This document shows positions 7,820-15,793 of a stretch of DNA of 44,889 nt, in pieces (the stretch's first letter is position 1; each line of letters opens with the position of its first letter). The translations under genes were made by a program, and so were the position numbers. Source of the DNA: DATLGB01 sp037724045. Its GTDB lineage: Bacteria > Actinomycetota > Thermoleophilia > Solirubrobacterales > Solirubrobacteraceae. The stretch covers positions 1 to 44,889 of the forward strand of contig JBBJOW010000027.1 in NCBI GenBank assembly GCA_037724045.1. The letters are read 5' to 3'. The notes beneath the pieces were generated by a model that was not told the origin of the DNA, did no database searches, and saw only the letters and a list, made by a program, of their open reading frames with translations.

Positions 7820-9045
7820 CCGATTACGCCGAGAACGAATACCTCTTCACCTCCGAGTCCGTCACGGAGGGGCACCCGGACAAGGTGGCCGACCAGATCT
7901 CCGACGGGATCCTGGACGCCGTGCTGGCCGAGGACCCCTACGGGCGCGTCGCCTGCGAGACGCTGGTCAACACCGGCCTCGTCGTCGTGTCGGGGGAGAT
8001 CTCCACCACGACGTACGTGGACATCCAGGCCGTCGTGCGTGAGACGATCCGCAACATCGGCTACACGGACGCCGAGCTGGGCTTCTCCGCCGACTCGTGC
8101 GCGGTCCTCAACGCGATCGACAAGCAGTCGGCCGACATCGCTCAAGGAGTCGACGCCGCACTCGAGCAGCGCAGCGGCGCGTCCGGCGACGACGAGCTCG
8201 CCGTCGCCGGCGCGGGCGATCAGGGGATGATGTTCGGCTACGCGACCAACGAGACGGCGACGCTCATGCCGCTGCCGATCTCGCTCGCCCACCGGCTCGC
8301 CGAGCGCCTGACGGCGGTCCGCAAGGACGGCACGCTGCCCTACCTGCGCCCCGACGGCAAGACCCAGGTCTCGGTGCGCTACGTGGACGGCAAGCCCACG
8401 GCCGTCGAGAAGCTGCTGATCTCCGCCCAGCACGAAGAGGGCGTCGAGGACCGGATTCCCGGCGACCTCTGGGAGCACGTCGTCGTCCCGACCCTGCCGG
8501 CCGAGATGTACGACGCCGAGACGCTGCGCGCATCGTTTCTGGTCAACCCCACCGGCCGTTTCGTCATCGGCGGGCCCGTCGGCGACGCCGGGCTCACCGG
8601 CCGCAAGATCATCGTGGACACCTACGGAGGGATGGCGCGTCACGGCGGCGGCGCCTTCAGTGGCAAGGACCCGTCCAAGGTGGACCGCTCCGCCGCGTAC
8701 GCCGCCCGCTACGTCGCCAAGAACGTCGTCGCCGCCGGCCTCGCGGAACGCTGCGAGGTCCAGGTCGCCTATGCCATCGGCGTCGCCCACCCGGTGTCGG
8801 TGATGGTGGAGACGTTCGGCACCGAGAAGATCGCGCCCCGGCGCATCGCCGAGCTGGTCGACAAGCACTTCGACCTGCGTCCCGGCGCCTTCCGCGAGTA
8901 CCTCGACCTGCACCGGCCGATCTATCAGAAGACCGCCGCCTACGGCCACTTCGGCCGCGAGGATCCGGACTTCACGTGGGAGCGGACCGACAAGGCGGAC
9001 GCGCTGCGCGCAGAGGCGGGCCTCGAGGCCGGCGCTGTCGCCTAG
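7816..9045 (+). CDS. metK: S-adenosylmethionine synthetase
   Basis: 409 residues. FTSESVTEGHPDKVADQISD near the N-terminus holds the ATP-binding His and the metal ligands. GAGDQGMMFGYATNE and the glycine-rich GGGAFSGKDPSKVDRSAAY are the other MetK signatures. The enzyme makes SAM from methionine and ATP in the cytoplasm. The ATG at 7816 overlaps the preceding stop. Downstream lies a SAM-dependent DNA methyltransferase and then priA; metK-priA proximity is common in actinobacteria. Confidence 0.97.
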   Translation: MTDYAENEYLFTSESVTEGHPDKVADQISDGILDAVLAEDPYGRVACETLVNTGLVVVSGEISTTTYVDIQAVVRETIRNIGYTDAELGFSADSCAVLNAIDKQSADIAQGVDAALEQRSGASGDDELAVAGAGDQGMMFGYATNETATLMPLPISLAHRLAERLTAVRKDGTLPYLRPDGKTQVSVRYVDGKPTAVEKLLISAQHEEGVEDRIPGDLWEHVVVPTLPAEMYDAETLRASFLVNPTGRFVIGGPVGDAGLTGRKIIVDTYGGMARHGGGAFSGKDPSKVDRSAAYAARYVAKNVVAAGLAERCEVQVAYAIGVAHPVSVMVETFGTEKIAPRRIAELVDKHFDLRPGAFREYLDLHRPIYQKTAAYGHFGREDPDFTWERTDKADALRAEAGLEAGAVA

Positions 9046-9063
9046 GGCCGGATCGACCGATCC

Positions 9064-9082
9064 CGGCGGCGTCACGCCGCCG
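9064..9082. terminator. Short GC hairpin after metK
   Basis: CGGCGGCG (9064-9071) and CGCCGCCG (9075-9082) form an 8-bp stem with a 3-nt loop, 18 bases after the metK stop. No T-run follows on either strand, so termination is only a possibility. Confidence 0.4.
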
Positions 9083-9100
9083 CATGGCGTCGCCAGGCGC

Positions 9101-9149
9101 CGCCGGCCGGTCACCCCAAGGACTCCACCCTTCCGATGACCGGCCGGCG
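9101..9149. repeat. 13-bp perfect inverted repeat with 23-nt spacer
   Basis: CGCCGGCCGGTCA (9101-9113) is exactly inverted as TGACCGGCCGGCG (9137-9149). The arms contain GCCGGC and CCGGCCGG. They could form a long-loop RNA hairpin or a protein-binding palindrome upstream of the methyltransferase gene, starting 45-94 bases before its GTG. Confidence 0.6.
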
Positions 9150-9194
9150 CTCAACCTCGCTGGCGCTCGGAAGCTTGGCTGGACCTGCGGCGCC

Positions 9195-9974
9195 GTGACA
9201 TCCACCGGTCGTCGGTCGATCCGACCCGAGCCGCTTCTCCTCCAAGACGACCTGATCGTCGAGGGCGACAACCTCGAAGTCCTCCCGCGCCTGCCCGACA
9301 GCGCCTTCGACCTGATCTACATCGACCCGCCCTTCAACCGGGGCGGGTCGCAGCGCTTGGCGGAGCGCGCCTACGCCGACCCGGCGCACGCCGACTATCC
9401 CGCGTGGCTGGCGCCGCGCCTGGAGCACGCGCGGCGACTGCTCGCCGAGCACGGCACGCTGTACTTCCACATCGACTACCGCGAGGCGCACTACTGCAAG
9501 GTGCTGCTCGACGAGATCTTCGGGCGCGACTGCTTCCTCAACGAGATCGTGTGGGCCTACGACTACGGCGGCCGGGCCACGCGGCGCTGGCCGGCCAAGC
9601 ACGACACGATCCTCGTCTACGTCCGCGACCCCGGGCGCTACTGGTTCGACTCGGCGGAGGTCGACCGTGAGCCCTACATGGCGCCGGGCCTGGTCGGCGC
9701 GGAGAAGGCGGCGCGCGGGAAGCTGCCGACGGACGTCTGGTGGCACACGATCGTCCACACGACCGGCACCGAGCGCACGGGCTATCCGACCCAGAAGCCG
9801 GAGGGCATCGTCCGGCGGATGGTCGCCGCCTCCTCGCGGCCGGGCGGCTGGTGCCTGGACTTCTTCGCCGGGTCAGGGACCCTGGGGGCGGTCGCGCGCG
9901 CGCTGGGGCGCCGCTACGTGCTCGTGGACTCCAACCCGGAGGCAATCGCCGTCATGCGCGCAAGACTCGGGTGA
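9195..9974 (+). CDS. Solitary DNA methyltransferase (N6-adenine/N4-cytosine type)
   Basis: 259 residues. DPPF at residues 44-47 (YIDPPFNRG) is the catalytic motif IV, and FFAGSGT near 223-229 is the SAM-binding motif I. Motif IV before motif I gives the beta-class order. TQKPEGIVRRMVAAS just before motif I is typical of the N6_N4_Mtase family (PF01555). It should methylate an exocyclic amino group of A or C in a specific site. No restriction endonuclease gene is beside it. It lies between metK, which makes its cofactor, and priA, with a TGATG overlap to priA. The start is GTG 9195; ATG 9084 is in frame but would translate the palindromic gap. It may be a housekeeping orphan methylase or the remnant of a restriction system. 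Confidence 0.85.
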   Translation: MTSTGRRSIRPEPLLLQDDLIVEGDNLEVLPRLPDSAFDLIYIDPPFNRGGSQRLAERAYADPAHADYPAWLAPRLEHARRLLAEHGTLYFHIDYREAHYCKVLLDEIFGRDCFLNEIVWAYDYGGRATRRWPAKHDTILVYVRDPGRYWFDSAEVDREPYMAPGLVGAEKAARGKLPTDVWWHTIVHTTGTERTGYPTQKPEGIVRRMVAASSRPGGWCLDFFAGSGTLGAVARALGRRYVLVDSNPEAIAVMRARLG

Positions 9975-12025
9975 TGGTCCTCCGGGTCGAGCCGCTGACG
10001 ACGACGCGCAAGCTGAGCGGGCCGTTTGACTACAAGCCGCCCGACGCGCCCGTGGAGGTCGGGTCGGTGGTGCGGATCCCGTTCGGGCGCCAAGCGCTCG
10101 ACGGCGTGGTCACCGGGTTCGCAGCCGAATCGGAGGTCGCCGAGGAGCGGCTTGTCGCGCCGACGGCGGTCCGGCCGCAGTCCGTGCCGGCCGAGCTCGT
10201 CGACTGCGCGCTGTGGATGGCTGCGGAGTACTGCTCGACCCCGGCGCGCGCACTCTCGCTGGTGCTACCGCCGCCGGGCAAGCCGCGGGTCGAGAACTGG
10301 TGGGTGCGGGTCGGTGAGGCCGTCGATGTGACCGCGCGCCAGGCCGCGGTGCTGGCGCGGCTCCCAGGCGTGGCCGGGGGCGATCTCGGGGTGCTCCGCA
10401 GACTGGAGAAACTGCATCTGGTGAGGAGGGAGGAGCGGGTGCGCCGACGGGTTCCGCTCTCGATGGTGGAGCCGGACCGGGAGGTCGTGCTCACCGATGA
10501 GCAGGAATCGGTCCTGGCGCAGCTCGGCGGATCGCAGCTGCTCCATGGCGTCACCGGGTCGGGCAAGACCGAGGTGTACCTGCGGGCGGCGGCGCGGGTG
10601 CTGGTGGAGGGGCGCGGGGTGATCGTGCTCGTGCCCGAGATCGCGCTGACGCCGCAGACCGTCGCACGCTTCCAGGCGCGCTTCGGGGACACCGTCGCCC
10701 TGCTGCATTCCGGCCTCTCCGAGGGCGAGCGCTTCGACGAGTGGACGCGGCTGCGGCGCGGCGAGGCCCGCGTGGCGGTCGGCCCGCGCTCGGCGGTCTT
10801 CGCGCCAGTCGCCGACCTCGGGCTGATCGTCGTCGACGAGGAGCACGACCCGTCGTTCAAGCACGAGTCCGATCCGCGCTACGACGCGCGCCTCGTCGCC
10901 CGCTGGCGGGCGGCTTACACCGGCGCGGCGCTCCTGTGCGGAACGGCGACCCCGCGGCCGGAGACGTGGCGCGAGCTGCCGCGCCTCACGCTCTCGCACC
11001 GCGTCGACGGCCAACGACTGCCCCCGGTCGAGGTCAAGGACCTGCGCGGCAGCCATCATCCGCTGCACCCCGACACCCAGCGCGCCCTGGCCGAGGTCGC
11101 CGCCGAGGGCCGCAAGGCGATCGTGCTGCTCAACCGCCGCGGCTGGTCGAACTTCCTCACCTGCCGCGACTGCGGGAAGGTCTGGGGGTGCCCGAACTGC
11201 GACGTCGCGCTCGTCCTGCACCGCGCGGGGGGCGAGGTCGCCTGCCATCACTGCGGGCACCACGAGGGCGTGCCCACCCGCTGCGACAACTGCGGCTCCA
11301 CGGCGGTGGCCCGCCACGGCGCCGGGACCGAGCGGCTGGAGTCAGAGCTCGCCGAGACGCTCGGGATCCCCGTCTTCCGCCTGGACGCCGACACCGGTGC
11401 CGCCAAGGACGCCGTCCCGCGCCTGCTGGCCGCCTTCCGGGCAGCGCCGACCGGGCTGCTCGTCGGCACGCAGCTGGTGGCCAAGGGTCACGACTTCCCG
11501 GACGTCGCGCTGGGGGTGGTCGTCGACGCCGACCAGACGCTGCGCTTCCCGGACTTCCGCGCCGAAGAGCGGACCTTCGCGCTCGTGGCCCAGCTGGCGG
11601 GCCGCGCGGGGCGAGGCCCGGCCGGGGGACGGGTCATCGTCCAGACCCTCACGCCGGAGGCGTCCTCGATCGCCCACGCCGCACGTCACGACGCGCCCGG
11701 CTTCCTGCGCGAGGAGCTCGCTCGGCGCGAAGCACTGGCCTATCCGCCGTTCGCTGACCTGATCCGGGTCGTTTGCTCCTCGGCGGAGGTGGGTGCGGCG
11801 GGCCTGGCCGCCGCCGCCCTCGTCAGCGGGATGGCACTGAAGGAGGGTGAGCTGCTGGGCCCGGCGCCGCTGTTCCGCCTGCGCGGGCGGGAGCGGTGGC
11901 AGCTGGTCGTCAAGACGCAGCGCCGCGACGAGGCGATCGCCGCAGTCGGTGCCGCGGTCGAGGCCGCCGCACTCGACCGCGCTCATCGCGCCGTCGCCTT
12001 CTCCGTCGACGTCGACCCCCAGTGA
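9974..12025 (+). CDS. priA: Primosomal replication-restart helicase PriA
   Basis: 683 residues. An N-terminal DNA-binding part (SGPFDYKPPD..VGSVVRIPFG) is followed by Walker A GVTGSGKTE (about 191), the DEEH box near 287, and a cysteine cluster (CRDCGKVWGCPNC near 396 to CDNCG near 436) for two zinc ions. GTQLVAKGHDFPDV and QLAGRAGRG are the later helicase motifs. PriA reloads the replisome at stalled forks. Both ATPase motifs are intact, unlike the degenerate PriA-like proteins of many mycobacteria. The start ATG 9974 overlaps the preceding stop (TGATG). Transcription probably ends at the hairpin at 12035. Confidence 0.95.
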   Translation: MVLRVEPLTTTRKLSGPFDYKPPDAPVEVGSVVRIPFGRQALDGVVTGFAAESEVAEERLVAPTAVRPQSVPAELVDCALWMAAEYCSTPARALSLVLPPPGKPRVENWWVRVGEAVDVTARQAAVLARLPGVAGGDLGVLRRLEKLHLVRREERVRRRVPLSMVEPDREVVLTDEQESVLAQLGGSQLLHGVTGSGKTEVYLRAAARVLVEGRGVIVLVPEIALTPQTVARFQARFGDTVALLHSGLSEGERFDEWTRLRRGEARVAVGPRSAVFAPVADLGLIVVDEEHDPSFKHESDPRYDARLVARWRAAYTGAALLCGTATPRPETWRELPRLTLSHRVDGQRLPPVEVKDLRGSHHPLHPDTQRALAEVAAEGRKAIVLLNRRGWSNFLTCRDCGKVWGCPNCDVALVLHRAGGEVACHHCGHHEGVPTRCDNCGSTAVARHGAGTERLESELAETLGIPVFRLDADTGAAKDAVPRLLAAFRAAPTGLLVGTQLVAKGHDFPDVALGVVVDADQTLRFPDFRAEERTFALVAQLAGRAGRGPAGGRVIVQTLTPEASSIAHAARHDAPGFLREELARREALAYPPFADLIRVVCSSAEVGAAGLAAAALVSGMALKEGELLGPAPLFRLRGRERWQLVVKTQRRDEAIAAVGAAVEAAALDRAHRAVAFSVDVDPQ

Positions 12026-12034
12026 GCCCAGCTT

Positions 12035-12071
12035 CTGCGAGTTTCACCCCCTATCGGGGTGAAACTCGCAG
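12035..12071. terminator. Bidirectional hairpin terminator between convergent genes
   Basis: CTGCGAGTTTCACCCC (12035-12050) and its exact inverse GGGGTGAAACTCGCAG (12056-12071) form a 16-bp perfect stem with a 5-nt loop. It sits between the priA stop (12025) and the stop of the minus-strand gene (12075), so it can serve both transcripts. There is no terminal T-run, as is common in high-GC actinobacteria. Confidence 0.85.
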
Positions 12072-12074
12072 ACC

Positions 12075-13598
12075 TCAGCGCAGCCGCAGGTTGCGCTTGA
12101 GGGTGCGCACGTTGCCCGCCGCGTCCGTCGCCTTAACGCTGACAACGATCGGGACGGAACGGCCCGCCGGCAGCGCGCGCGTCACCTTCAGCCGCAGCCG
12201 CGCCCGCTTGCCGGCCTTGAGCTGCCGCTGGGCGCGGGCGATGACCGGCCCGGCGCCCTTGGCGCGCCGGCGGCGCAGCGTGATCTCGAGGCGGACGTCC
12301 TCGTCGGCGCGGATCGCGAGCGGCAGGCCCGCACGACGCACTCCGGCGACCTTCGCCTTGCCGAGGACCCGCAGATTGACGCCGGGGCGCCGCGTGTCGT
12401 CGAGCGACGTGCCGCCGCCGCCCGGACGCTGTTGGCGGAACGGGCCGGAGACCTCGTAGACCGAGCCGAGGCCGTTCGCGCGCTGCGAGGCGATGTAGAG
12501 GCGCGTACCGGACGGGTCGAAGGACGGGCCGGTCAGCTCGGAGGCGTCGTGCTGGGGTCCCGAGGCGGTGATGAAGCGCGAGGCGATGCGATCGGCCGTG
12601 ATCAGGCCGACGTCGAGGGTTGCGTCGGTCTTCCCGTCCTCGGCGACGAATATGTCGCCCGACTTCGGGTGCACGGTGACGTTGTCGATGCCGGTCAGCT
12701 CGGCCTGCAGCCCGAGCGCGGAGCCGTCGTAGACGAGCTCGAGCAGCTGCTCCTCGACGTGCAGCGCGTAGAGCCGTGACTCCGTGGTGGTCACGAAGTA
12801 GACGACGCCCTCGTCGAACCAGGTGCCCTCGCCACGGGCGAACTTGGCCGCGCCAGGTACCTGCGACCGCGTCGGCGTGGCGCCGGCAGGGTCGGGAACC
12901 GGCGCCCAGGTGACCTTGCCTGCCTCGTCGACCAGCATGACGTCGAGCCGACCCGCCGACAGGTCCGGATAAGTCGTCGGCGTGAAGCGGTAGAAGCACC
13001 CGTCCGCGTTGTCCTCGGTCAGGTACAGGCGCTTGTTCGCCGCGTCCACGCAGACCGCCTCGTGGGTGAAGCGGCCCATCGCGGGGCGCACGATGGCGGC
13101 CTGCTCGCCGAGCGGGTCGCACTCCCAGACCTGTCCCGAGGCCATCTCCTCGCAGGAGAGCCATGTGCCCCAGGGCGTGACGCCGCCGGCGCAGTTCATG
13201 GTCGTCCCGGCCAGGATGCGCCGTGCGCCGATCATCTTGCCGTCGGCGTCGAAGGTGATCGACGACGCGCCGCCCTGCGGCAGGCCGGGGACCTCGGAGT
13301 TGGACGCGAGGATCCAGCCGCCATCGGGCTGCGCGAAGCAGCCCGAACCGTCGCTGAACGGGTGCCACGTGTAGGCGGTGCCGGAGACCGGGGTGCCACC
13401 GCGCGCGATCTCGCGGACGCTGAAGCCCTCCGGGACGGCGAGGCCCGTGACGGGGTCGGGAGCGCCGGGAGGGCCGTAGGGGCCCGGCCCGGGGGTGGCG
13501 GGCGCGGCGAGCGCGTCCTGCCAGAAGGCGGGACCGAAGGCGAAGACCCCGGTCGCGACGGTGGAGGTGCGCAGGAACGTGCGACGGTCAACGGCCAT
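12075..13598 (-). CDS. Tat-exported PhoX-like (DUF839) protein
   Basis: 507 residues. The N-terminus has a twin-arginine signal: DRRTFLRTS, a hydrophobic core, then DALAA. The body carries PhoX/DUF839 features such as TTMNCAGGVTPWGTWLSCEE and GRFTHEAVCVD, which in PhoX surround the calcium/iron-bound phosphatase site; folded export by Tat suits a metal enzyme. The last ~110 residues, after a Pro/Gly-rich break, form a basic beta-rich domain ending DAAGNVRTLKRNLRLR, probably for wall attachment. The reaction is probably phosphoester hydrolysis, but substrate cannot be told. The start is ATG 13598, which gives the Tat signal at the N-terminus; a longer frame upstream runs through the def gene and is not credible. 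It is divergent from def, 22 bases away. Confidence 0.82.
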   Translation of the reverse strand: MAVDRRTFLRTSTVATGVFAFGPAFWQDALAAPATPGPGPYGPPGAPDPVTGLAVPEGFSVREIARGGTPVSGTAYTWHPFSDGSGCFAQPDGGWILASNSEVPGLPQGGASSITFDADGKMIGARRILAGTTMNCAGGVTPWGTWLSCEEMASGQVWECDPLGEQAAIVRPAMGRFTHEAVCVDAANKRLYLTEDNADGCFYRFTPTTYPDLSAGRLDVMLVDEAGKVTWAPVPDPAGATPTRSQVPGAAKFARGEGTWFDEGVVYFVTTTESRLYALHVEEQLLELVYDGSALGLQAELTGIDNVTVHPKSGDIFVAEDGKTDATLDVGLITADRIASRFITASGPQHDASELTGPSFDPSGTRLYIASQRANGLGSVYEVSGPFRQQRPGGGGTSLDDTRRPGVNLRVLGKAKVAGVRRAGLPLAIRADEDVRLEITLRRRRAKGAGPVIARAQRQLKAGKRARLRLKVTRALPAGRSVPIVVSVKATDAAGNVRTLKRNLRLR

Positions 13599-13604
13599 GC
13601 GCTC

Positions 13605-13614
13605 AGGGTAATCT
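13605..13614. promoter_or_regulatory. Back-to-back -10 boxes, PhoX-like gene and def
   Basis: AGGGTAATCT holds two -10 boxes sharing one TA. TAATCT (13609-13614, plus) ends 6 nt before def GTG 13621. TACCCT (13610 to 13605, minus) ends 6 nt before ATG 13598. The two start codons are only 22 bases apart, so both mRNAs would be leaderless. A near-identical core, inverted, lies at 30100-30109. Confidence 0.6.
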
Positions 13615-13620
13615 GCACCT

Positions 13621-14211
13621 GTGAACGAAGAGCCGGTTGAGGTCGTAGAGGACGAGGAGCGGCCACCCGAGCTCGAGCCCGAGGTCCGGGCGCGGCGCGA
13701 CGCCGCGCTGCGGGTGGTGCGCAAGTACGGCGATCCCGTGCTGCGCAGCCGCGCCATCGAGATCGACCGCTTCGACGAGCGCCTGGTCGAGGAGGCGCGG
13801 CGGATGGGGCAGGTGATGCACGATGCGCTCGGCATCGGGCTGGCGGCGACGCAGGTCGGCATCATGCACCGCGTGCTCGTCTACCGCGTTGGCGACGACG
13901 CCGCCCTGGCCGCGCTGGTGAACCCGCAGGTCGAGTGGCGCGGCAAGGAGGAGGAGATCGCCGAGGAGGGCTGCCTGTCGCTGCCCGGCGTCCACGTCGA
14001 GGTCGAGCGGCCCGTGCACGTGCGCGTCCGCGGCCTCGACGAGCTCGGCGACGCGCTGACCATCGAGGCATCGGGCCTCGAGGCACGCGTGATCCAGCAC
14101 GAGATCGACCATCTCGACGGCGTGCTCATCCTGGACCGCACCCCGCGCAGCCAGCGCAAGGAGGCCATGAAGATCCTCCGCGAGCGCCTGGCAGACCTCC
14201 AGCCCGCTTGA
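13621..14211 (+). CDS. def: Peptide deformylase
   Basis: 196 residues. GIGLAATQVG (motif 1), EEGCLSLPG (motif 2, metal-binding Cys) and QHEIDHLDG (motif 3, with HExxH) are all intact. The enzyme removes the formyl group from nascent N-terminal methionine. The first ~25 residues are acidic (EEPVEVVEDEERPPELEPE) and precede the usual RKYGDPVLR start of the fold, an extension seen in some actinobacterial forms. GTG 13621 is placed right after the proposed -10 box. The stop overlaps the TTG start of fmt. Confidence 0.95.
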   Translation: MNEEPVEVVEDEERPPELEPEVRARRDAALRVVRKYGDPVLRSRAIEIDRFDERLVEEARRMGQVMHDALGIGLAATQVGIMHRVLVYRVGDDAALAALVNPQVEWRGKEEEIAEEGCLSLPGVHVEVERPVHVRVRGLDELGDALTIEASGLEARVIQHEIDHLDGVLILDRTPRSQRKEAMKILRERLADLQPA

Positions 14212-15059
14212 GGACCGTCTACCTCGGGACGTCGGACTTCGCCGTCGCGGTGCTCGCGCGCCTCGCGCGCTCCGATCATCGCCCGGCGCTGGTGGTCACC
14301 CGCCCCGACCGTCCCAAGGGCCGCGGGCGCAAGGTGCTGGCGCCGCCGGTGGCGACGGCGGCCAAGGCGCTCGGGATCGAGCTCGCCCAGCCCGAGGACC
14401 TGCACGCCCGGGAGTCGCTCGACGCGATAGCGGCGGCCGAGCCGGACGCCCTGATCGTCTGCGCGTTCGGCGCGCTGGTCAAGGAGCCGCTGCTCGCGGA
14501 CTACGAGATCCTCAACGTGCACCCGTCGCTGCTGCCGCGCTGGCGGGGCGCCGCGCCCATCGAGCGCGCGCTCATGGCCGGCGACGAGGAGACGGGTGTC
14601 GCCATCATGCGCCTCACCGCCGGCCTCGACTCCGGGCCGGTCGCGCTGCAGGTGACCGAGCCGATCCGGCCTGACGACGACTACGGCACGCTCGCACACC
14701 GGCTCGAGGAGCTGGGCGCGCGGCTGCTGATCGAGGCGCTGGACACGCAGCCGGTGTTCGCCGAGCAGACGGAGGGCGGGCTGACCTACGCCGAGAAGAT
14801 CACCGCCGCCGACCGGACGCTGGACCCCGACGCGCCTGCGGGCGACCGCGAGCGGGTCGTCCGTGCGCTGCGCCCGCACATCGGCGCTCGCATGGAGCTC
14901 GCCGACGGCAGCTTCGTCGGGGTCTGGGACGCACGGGTCAGCGACGACGAGGGCCCGCTCGTCTGGCGCGGCCTCGAGCTGGTGGACGTCCAGCCCGCCG
15001 GGGGTCGCCGGATGGCTGCCGCCGACTGGCTGCGGGGCCGGGATCAGAGCGCGCGGTAG
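14208..15059 (+). CDS. fmt: Methionyl-tRNA formyltransferase
   Basis: 283 residues, slightly under the common ~310. LGTSDFAVAVL opens the formyl-transferase domain, and NVHPSLLPRWRGAAPI carries the catalytic Asn-His and the SLLP loop; LTAGLDSGPV follows. The C-terminal domain (from about residue 205) binds the tRNA. It formylates initiator Met-tRNA, and so works opposite to its partner def. The start is TTG at 14208, overlapping the def stop (TTGA), because no ATG or GTG lies near the conserved RTVYLGTS. The 3' end overlaps the convergent DUF1206 gene by 16 bases. Confidence 0.95.
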   Translation: MRTVYLGTSDFAVAVLARLARSDHRPALVVTRPDRPKGRGRKVLAPPVATAAKALGIELAQPEDLHARESLDAIAAAEPDALIVCAFGALVKEPLLADYEILNVHPSLLPRWRGAAPIERALMAGDEETGVAIMRLTAGLDSGPVALQVTEPIRPDDDYGTLAHRLEELGARLLIEALDTQPVFAEQTEGGLTYAEKITAADRTLDPDAPAGDRERVVRALRPHIGARMELADGSFVGVWDARVSDDEGPLVWRGLELVDVQPAGGRRMAAADWLRGRDQSAR

Positions 15060-15790
15060 CGCGCCTCGGCGACGCAGTACAGGGCGAAGGCGATCAGCCC
15101 CACGGCGACGGCGCCGAGCAGGAACGGGCCCGCGGTGGCGTCCACGACCTCAGCGAGCGCGCCGTCCAGCGCGACGGCCTGGTCGGCGTCGAATTCGACC
15201 GCGGCCTTGATCAGGAACGCGCCGATCAGCCCGAAAACCACGCCGCGCGCGCAGTAGCCGGCCACGCCCACGACGCGGAAGGCCTTCTCCGTCGTCGCGT
15301 GCATCTGCTCGGTGCGCGACTTCTCGACGAACTTTCGGCGCAGCCCGTGGACCAGCTGGGCGATGCCCTCGACGATGATCCCGGCGCCGACCGCACCGAC
15401 GGCGTACCGGCCGTATTCGTAGTCGAAGACGCCGCCGGTGATGGCGTCGGCCCCGGGCCCGCTGCTGCCGGCGCCGATCACGATCTGGACCGCGGTGACG
15501 CAGAGGAAGGCGTAGGCGAGCCCGCTGACCACGGCGGTCGCACGCTCCTTGAAGCCCTCCGCCTTGCCCGTCCAGGCGCTCGCAAACCGCCAGATCGCGT
15601 AGGCGGCCAGCCCGACCGCCATCGCGATCAGCAGCGCCTTCCCGTTGGGCTCCTGAGCGAGCCTCTTCAGCGCGCCCTGCTGGCTCGTCGTCTTGCCGCC
15701 GTCACCGATCGCGAGCTTGAGCGCGAGGACACCGACGATCGCGTAGACCGCGCCCCGGGCCAGCAGCCCCACGCGCCCGAGCCATTGCAA
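15044..15790 (-). CDS. DUF1206 membrane protein
   Basis: 248 residues with about six hydrophobic segments in three similar pairs. Each pair begins with a pattern like GRVGLLARGAVYAIVGVLAL (residues 5-24), repeated as GVAGYCARGVVFGLIGAFLI near 176. The threefold internal repeat and spacing match DUF1206, a family of actinobacterial membrane proteins of unknown role. The start is TTG 15790, 3 bases after the stop of the upstream minus gene and behind a GGCGGGCGAG stretch. It is probably co-transcribed with that gene. Confidence 0.78.
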   Translation of the reverse strand: MQWLGRVGLLARGAVYAIVGVLALKLAIGDGGKTTSQQGALKRLAQEPNGKALLIAMAVGLAAYAIWRFASAWTGKAEGFKERATAVVSGLAYAFLCVTAVQIVIGAGSSGPGADAITGGVFDYEYGRYAVGAVGAGIIVEGIAQLVHGLRRKFVEKSRTEQMHATTEKAFRVVGVAGYCARGVVFGLIGAFLIKAAVEFDADQAVALDGALAEVVDATAGPFLLGAVAVGLIAFALYCVAEARYRAL

Positions 15791-15793
15791 GCG

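Noticed and set aside
9084..9194. Upstream ATG 9084 as the methyltransferase start
   Set aside because: It would translate the palindromic gap into a sequence without family similarity; GTG 9195 is nearer the conserved domain.
10030..11317. Long antisense frames opposite priA
   Set aside because: PriA motifs on the plus strand are complete; antisense products have no recognisable motifs and biased composition.
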